NCBI GenBank assembly: GCA_029255685.2
Contig: CM055314.2
Coordinates: forward strand, 2,994,399-3,058,398
Reading direction: 5' to 3'
DNA length: 64,000 bases
From: Silene conica
Lineage: Eukaryota > Streptophyta > Magnoliopsida > Caryophyllales > Caryophyllaceae
Part shown: positions 58,733 to 64,000 of the stretch, piece after piece
How positions within the stretch are numbered: the stretch's first letter is position 1
Layout of the letters: every line of letters begins with the position of its first letter
Program-made: the position numbers and the translations under genes
The notes under the pieces: generated by a model
Database searches by the model: none
What the model was told of the DNA's origin: nothing
The model's input: the letters and a program-made list of their open reading frames with translations, nothing else

Positions 58733-61700
58733 ATGACTTCTCCTTCCATTAATCCCTTAACTACTAATACTGATAATAATAATAATAATGATGATGACAT
58801 CAACAATTCTTCTAAACCTTTCTTTGATATCTATGGTCCTCAGGTACCCTTCCTATTTTTTTTTATTATGTTTATTTCTATGAATATCATATGGGTTTCC
58901 AAGTTTTGATTTAGTGATATGGGTTTTCCAAATTTTAGCGAATGAGTTAATAAAGGTGACAACTTTTGTGGTTTGGATAGGCGAAAGCCGAGGTTATTTG
59001 GAAGACCCCAAATCCTAATTTTACTTTGAGCTTGCAGGTATCATTCTTTCTAACCCTAATTTCATTTCATTCTTTGTTTTTCTGGTTTTATTATGGGTTT
59101 GTGATTGGAATTATTTAAATGTGGGATGCAGGATGTTCAAGGATTAATAACCTGGGTTCTTGCTGATGGAGAGATGCACCCTTGGGCTTTTATCAAAGTA
59201 TGTTTTCTTCGTTTTTTCGCGATATTGCGTTATGCAACTACAAAGATTATCCTTGGGAGGAATGTTGTAGGGTTTCTGTCATTTTTGTGTGGAATTTGGA
59301 TATTAGCTTTGTAGCATGGAGTGTTACATGGAGAAATTGAGCTTTCATGCTTGGCAATTGGCATGATCTATGTTATTCTGGCTGGTTATACTCATATTCG
59401 ACCAACTGAGAGTCGACACTTCACATTCGAACTTGCATATCACACTTCCACACTTCAAAACAAGTTTGAGTAACATAGCTCAAGATTGAAAAAGTTCGAT
59501 TTTTTGATGGTTGGAAACTTGTACATTTCACATGTGTGTTATATCCTATTAATGTTTGTCTACAACAACAACAACATCAGAGCCTTAGTCCCAAAATGTT
59601 TTAGGATCGGCTGACATGAATCATCCTTTGGAACCGCCATGGGTGAACTCCCATCTCAACAAGATAAAAAGAATCCTATTAATGTTTGTCTATTTAGAAA
59701 AAAATGTAGCTAAACATCATCCCCTATTGCAGAACAAGCCTCTAATTCCAAAAGTGGTCCTTCTATATATTCCGGGCCTTGATGCAGCGTTGTATATGTC
59801 ACAATTAAAGAAATTCAGCAATTTGAAGAAGTGTTGTGGCAATCCAAAAGCAGTTCAAGCTTTGAGGTTGGTCGTTATCTTCTTCTTTTATGTGGATTTA
59901 ATGTCATTTTGATATTTTTTGTGTACCTTATCTGAATGGTGTTTGCTGTGCTAGCTGTGTATTAGATGGTGTTCAGACAATTGATGCCATCCTCACTTGC
60001 AAGTTCAAAAGAAAAAGAGTTCCTGATTCAAGGAAACTCGAAGAGTCGTCTGAAAAAGGTATCAAATACTAAATAGTACCTGTCTTCTGCTCCCTTTGTT
60101 TCAGAAATACTTAACACTTGCATATATGTACAAGAATTAAAAAGTAGGATTAGAATAATAAATGCTGGTTTTGTTTTCCAACATCTGTAGACAAATGTAG
60201 TATATTCTTCTCTGAAATGCCACAAAATGAAGAAATACATGTATGGATCTTTCTAATACTAATTCTAAAATCCTATACCGTATCAAAGACAAAAGTATCT
60301 CTGAAATTCGAAGAGTACTTTTTCTAGGAATTGTCTCACATTCCGTTTGTATTCCATTCTATGTAATCGCGCCATTTAGTTTGCCACATGTTGTAAGGTC
60401 CACTTCCCAGTTACCTTTCCTAAGAATTGTGCCCGAGTAAATGGAGTAGTTCCTCAGAGTTGGAGTCTCTGATGTATCGTAATCTGAATGTGCAGAATCT
60501 AGTTCTTCTATTTTCGACCAGCCCTTTTCTGAGCTTATGAAGGATTTACCATTCCCTATCACGTATTACACTCTCACTTCGAAGCAGCTGGAAGATAATG
60601 GATATTGCTTTGATCAACCTGGTGATACTTTATATACTTTTCTTTCATCTTGTACGCCTTTAGTTGACTTTCCTGATAATTTCATTTTGTTTAATTTTGT
60701 TTATATAAAATGCAGGATTTCTTTCTACCCGTTCAGCACAGCCCGAGTCCCCCTACTGTGATATTTTAGCACTTGACTGCGAAATGGTAAGAGTTAATCC
60801 TTCTGTCACCTGTAGTTTCAGTTAATTTTGCATGGAAAATGTATGATGTACATTCTATATCTATTTCTCTGTGAGTTCTAAGGAGTATACATTAAAAGTT
60901 GGAGATTCTGTTATCGCCATTGTTGATACTATGACAATAACTAAGGTGAATCAAAAGGGGGAACTAGATGAATTCTTGGGTGAATTAGAGGAAACTTGTG
61001 AATCAAAGGGGGGAACTAGATGAACTGGATCAGGGAACAAAGAAATTGAGGTCACATGCTACACATTGTCACTCAAATCTTCGTAAAAGAAATAAGTATG
61101 GTTAAGAAGGCGGCTTTCGCATATATATGGGAGTTTTTGCCAAAATTTGTATAAATGGCAGTTTCTGTCAAAGGTTTCGAGTATATTGTATACTGTATAG
61201 GTATCCTCTGTGATGTTTAACCTCTTCCTTTAACTCTAGTGTTTATGATTATAATTCTCTTACCGTGATTTACCGCTTTGAAGTTTCTTTTTTTTGTGTC
61301 TGATCTTGACAGCCTATGTTTTATCTCAGTGTGTCACTTGCGAAGGGTTTGAGCTGACGCGGGTAACTCTTGTGGACGTTCAAGGTCAGGTGTGTTCTTA
61401 ATGTATTTTCACATCTAAACAAATAATGGATTATTTTGGATCCTCCTTATAAAGTTACAGCCTTTCTTTATCTATATAATTGTTAAATGAGGTTGATGGT
61501 ACTGTTCAGTTTCCAGTTCAGCGTACTGCATCCCCAAAATGTATAAACTCTTAGTAGATTGCCATAGACATTTTGTTCTGTCTCCATTGGTATCGTTTGG
61601 TATGATACTATGTGGCTGAGTAAATTTTTTTCCTATTTTGATCAAACCATCGATTGTTTTTCCAGGTGAAGTTGGATAAACTGGTTAAGCCATCAAACTC

Positions 61701-63445
61701 TATTGTAGATTATAACACGAGGTACTAATCCTTGAAATACCAATTTATCCCGTCTCCTGTTTTTTTTATCCTGTCCGCCTTCTGTTAAGCTGCCGCGTTG
61801 GATTTTCTGGAGTCTTCTGTTAGAATTAGTACCTTAAACTATAGTCCATTTTCCACTTGGTTGAATTTAAAGTACTTTTTATTCAATTTGTTTTTTCTGC
61901 GAAATTTCTGGTTCAGATATAGTGGAATCACACCAGAAATGCTGAAAGATGTGACTACTTCTCTTGCAGACATTCAGGTTTGAATTCTTTTTACTTAGTT
62001 ATTTGTCGTCATACCAAAATCTTAGGTCATCGACCATCTGTGATGTTTTTAATCGGGAGTTAACGTATTATATATTAAATATTATTATTTTCGTCTTGCT
62101 TTTGGTGCACAGGAAGAGTTTCTGAAACTTGTTTATAAAGAGACTATACTGATTGGACACTCGTTGGAAAATGACCTGCTAGCTTTGAAAATATCACACG
62201 AGCTAGTAATCGATACTGCAATACTTTATAAGCATCCTCGTGGAGGCTCATATAAAACAGCTCTTCGAGTGCTTGCCAGGAAATTTCTCTCTAAAGAAAT
62301 ACAAGATTCGGGAAGTGGTCATGATAGCATAGAAGATGCTAGGACGGCCTTGGAGCTGGCTTTGCTAAAGATTAGAAAAGGTTAGTGCGCTGTCTCGTTT
62401 TGCTGTCATATTTACTACGTTTCACTTGTTTTTGGCGGAGACTTGGAATGAGGTACATCCATGTCTTTGGTATAGAGATAGTAGCTTAATAGCTAAAATT
62501 TGTTGATTCCAACTTCTAAAACGGCCCGTGTAATATTTTAACACTATTTGAGTGCAATGAATTCCAGAAACCCTTTCCCTTTCCCTTTTCTTTTTGCTAT
62601 CCTCTCTTCGCGTTCATACTGAAGCGTAGGCTGTTATCCTTTACAGTAAGTCGTTACCACTTTGTGCTTTCTATCTCCTCTCACTAACGCCCTTCACCCC
62701 GCTCCTCTCGTATGGACTCGAGTCTCTTTTCCGTCTCCTTCGTTCCTCAGTCACCCCCCATACTAGGCTTCTCTCCTTGCCAGTCGATCCCACTTCATGC
62801 TTTCTCCTTCATTCTTCAGTCGCCCTTTCACCCTCTCGCTTTGCTCGAGCGATTTCATCACCATTTATGGTCGTTAAGACTCTTGTCTCTCTACTCTCTC
62901 TTCAATCGTTTCCCCACTATCTCCAAACACCAACAAAGGGAGTGAGAGTTTCATTCCCATTTCCTTTCCCTTTCCTAATTACCCCTACCCATTACCAAAT
63001 GCCCCTTAATGCGGGTATTTAATTATATTATTGCTCGAGTAAATTGCTTCGTCTTCTATTGGCTATGGGAATCGTGATAATGAGAGCATAACCAGGTTTG
63101 TGGTTTTATATATGTAAATCACTGAACTGCTGGTTCTCTGCCTCTATGTTGTCATACAAACCAAACTGCGATTTTCCTATCTATTGGTCTAGCTCTAGCA
63201 TTTCCTCAGGGCTTTTGAAGTTTAAGGCATACTTTTTTCAATGCTTATATTTCTCTGCAGGGCCTGATTTTGGTTTAGCAGCACCGCAATTTACAAGGAA
63301 GAAGCTTCTTGCTGTTTTAAGTGAAGCCGGGAAAAAATCATCATTCGTTGACGATGTTTCCATTGTAAAGCGTTTTGCTACCGGGGAATGTCATGCATTT
63401 CCAGTTTCATCTGATGAGGAAGCCCTTTCCAAAGCTTCCAAAGAG
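58733..63445 (+). CDS. SDN5: Small-RNA-degrading nuclease, SDN5-like (3' end outside window)
   Basis: SDN proteins are DEDDh 3'-5' exoribonucleases; family members trim small RNAs. Exons: 58733-58843, 58981-59037, 59132-59197, 59733-59866, 59955-60058, 60496-60621, 60716-60786, 61330-61389, 61666-61721, 61917-61977, 62113-62380, 63261-63445, giving 433 codons in phase so far. The exonuclease domain has ILALDCEM (first Asp and Glu; the exon ends at the Met), [48 protein letters not shown] (Asp) and [17 protein letters not shown] (His and Asp), so all catalytic positions are present. The N-terminal region has [14 protein letters not shown] and [17 protein letters not shown] chose the ATG at 58733; 58571 is in frame upstream but lies in a proline-rich leader. 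Later exons lie beyond a repeat that begins near 63490. Confidence 0.9.
59563..59672 (-). mobile_element. 5'-truncated RTE-type LINE tail, 110 bp
   Basis: A perfect 20-bp duplication, ATCCTATTAATGTTTGTCTA, flanks the insert (59543-59562 and 59673-59692). On the minus strand the insert ends in GGGACTAAGGCTCTGATG followed by (TTG)n, a tail I associate with plant RTE LINEs. It lies in the intron after exon 3 of the SDN5-like gene. Confidence 0.8.
62381..63260 (+). other. 880-bp intron of the SDN5-like gene
   Basis: This lies between the ...LLKIRKG exon and the [10 protein letters not shown] exon. A CT-rich patch at 62560-62960 is unlike its surroundings but shows no exon-like conservation that I can recognise. 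Confidence 0.7.
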
Positions 63446-63489
63446 GTACCGGGTTTAAAAAGAGTTTCGTCATTGGTCTGACATGCGAG

Positions 63490-64000
63490 ACTAGACATGG
63501 CAACATGTCGTGTCGTGTCGGGTTTGTGTTTGTATCAGCATTAAATGGGTCATGACCCCCTCAACCCTAATCCGACCCAATTAGATAAACGGGTTACATG
63601 TATCAACCCTAACCCAACCCATTTATTTTTTAAATAACCCAATCCGACTTGTTTAACTCATTTAATTTTTAAGAGATCAATTTCCACCCGTTTAACGTGT
63701 TTAACCCGTCCAACCCATATAAATATAATGCGTTCAAAATTAAATTTTACAATAAGAATAAACCATCTTCATGTCTTATTTCGAACTCAAAATAACAATA
63801 CCCGATTATAACCCATTTAAATGGATATATCATAACCCATTTAAATTAATGGTTATTCGTGTCGGATTCGTGTCGTAAGACCCAACCCTAACCCGACCCA
63901 TATAAATTTGAGTCGTGTTCGTGTCGACCCAATTATGTAAACGGGTTGAAACATCTTGACCCAAACCCGCTAATTTCGTGTCGGGTTCATGTCGTGTTTT
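63490..64000. repeat. Dispersed repeat with GTGTCGTGTCGGGTT ends, cut by the window edge
   Basis: The left end ATGTCGTGTCGTGTCGGG and the right side CGTGTCGGGTTCATGTCGTG enclose many AACCCG/CCAACCC words. It resembles hAT-like non-autonomous plant repeats in style. It sits in the next SDN5-like intron or in flanking DNA. Confidence 0.5.

Overview
This is nuclear DNA from a flowering plant, very probably a eudicot. The genes carry many short introns with GT-AG (twice GC-AG) borders, two products have N-terminal extensions that look like plastid transit peptides, plant telomere-type TTTAGGG units occur in one intron, and the intergenic DNA is AT-rich and full of plant-type MITEs, Helitrons, a Copia retrotransposon and LINE remnants. 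I cannot name the species from sequence alone; a Caryophyllales plant is only a guess from the style of the repeats.

Seven protein-coding genes are supported by exon-by-exon reading with consistent splice phases. From left to right they are: the transcription elongation factor SPT5 (minus, 1366-10053, 3' end outside the window); a GT47 exostosin-family glycosyltransferase (plus, 17048-23725); a thylakoid-lumen PsbP-domain protein closest to PPD6 (plus, 25316-26972); a tau-class glutathione S-transferase (minus, 28092-29965); the SEUSS transcriptional adaptor (plus, 46914-53560); a chloroplast m-type thioredoxin (minus, 54499-56370); and a small-RNA-degrading nuclease closest to SDN5 (plus, 58733 to beyond the right edge). 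They are unrelated in pathway and form no cluster.

Two large repeat territories separate them. The region 10.1-16.9 kb holds MITEs and a 1.36-kb Helitron facing an inverted copy of its own 3' end. The region 30-46 kb holds a 1.2-kb minisatellite built on a 21-bp unit, a frameshifted trihelix-factor fragment, several Helitron ends, a young Copia element (305-bp LTRs differing at 3 sites) inserted in a probable Helitron, and a 5'-truncated L1 LINE carrying only an RNase H domain, with an exact 17-bp target duplication. Many introns also carry MITEs, hAT-like elements and one 110-bp RTE LINE tail with a perfect 20-bp target duplication.

No previously undescribed multi-gene system is evident. 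The points most worth a second look are two GC-AG introns, a 38-bp leader shared by two unrelated genes, a tandem tRNA-like repeat with four G-box palindromes upstream of the PPD6-like gene, the minisatellite, and the nested mobile-element structure.
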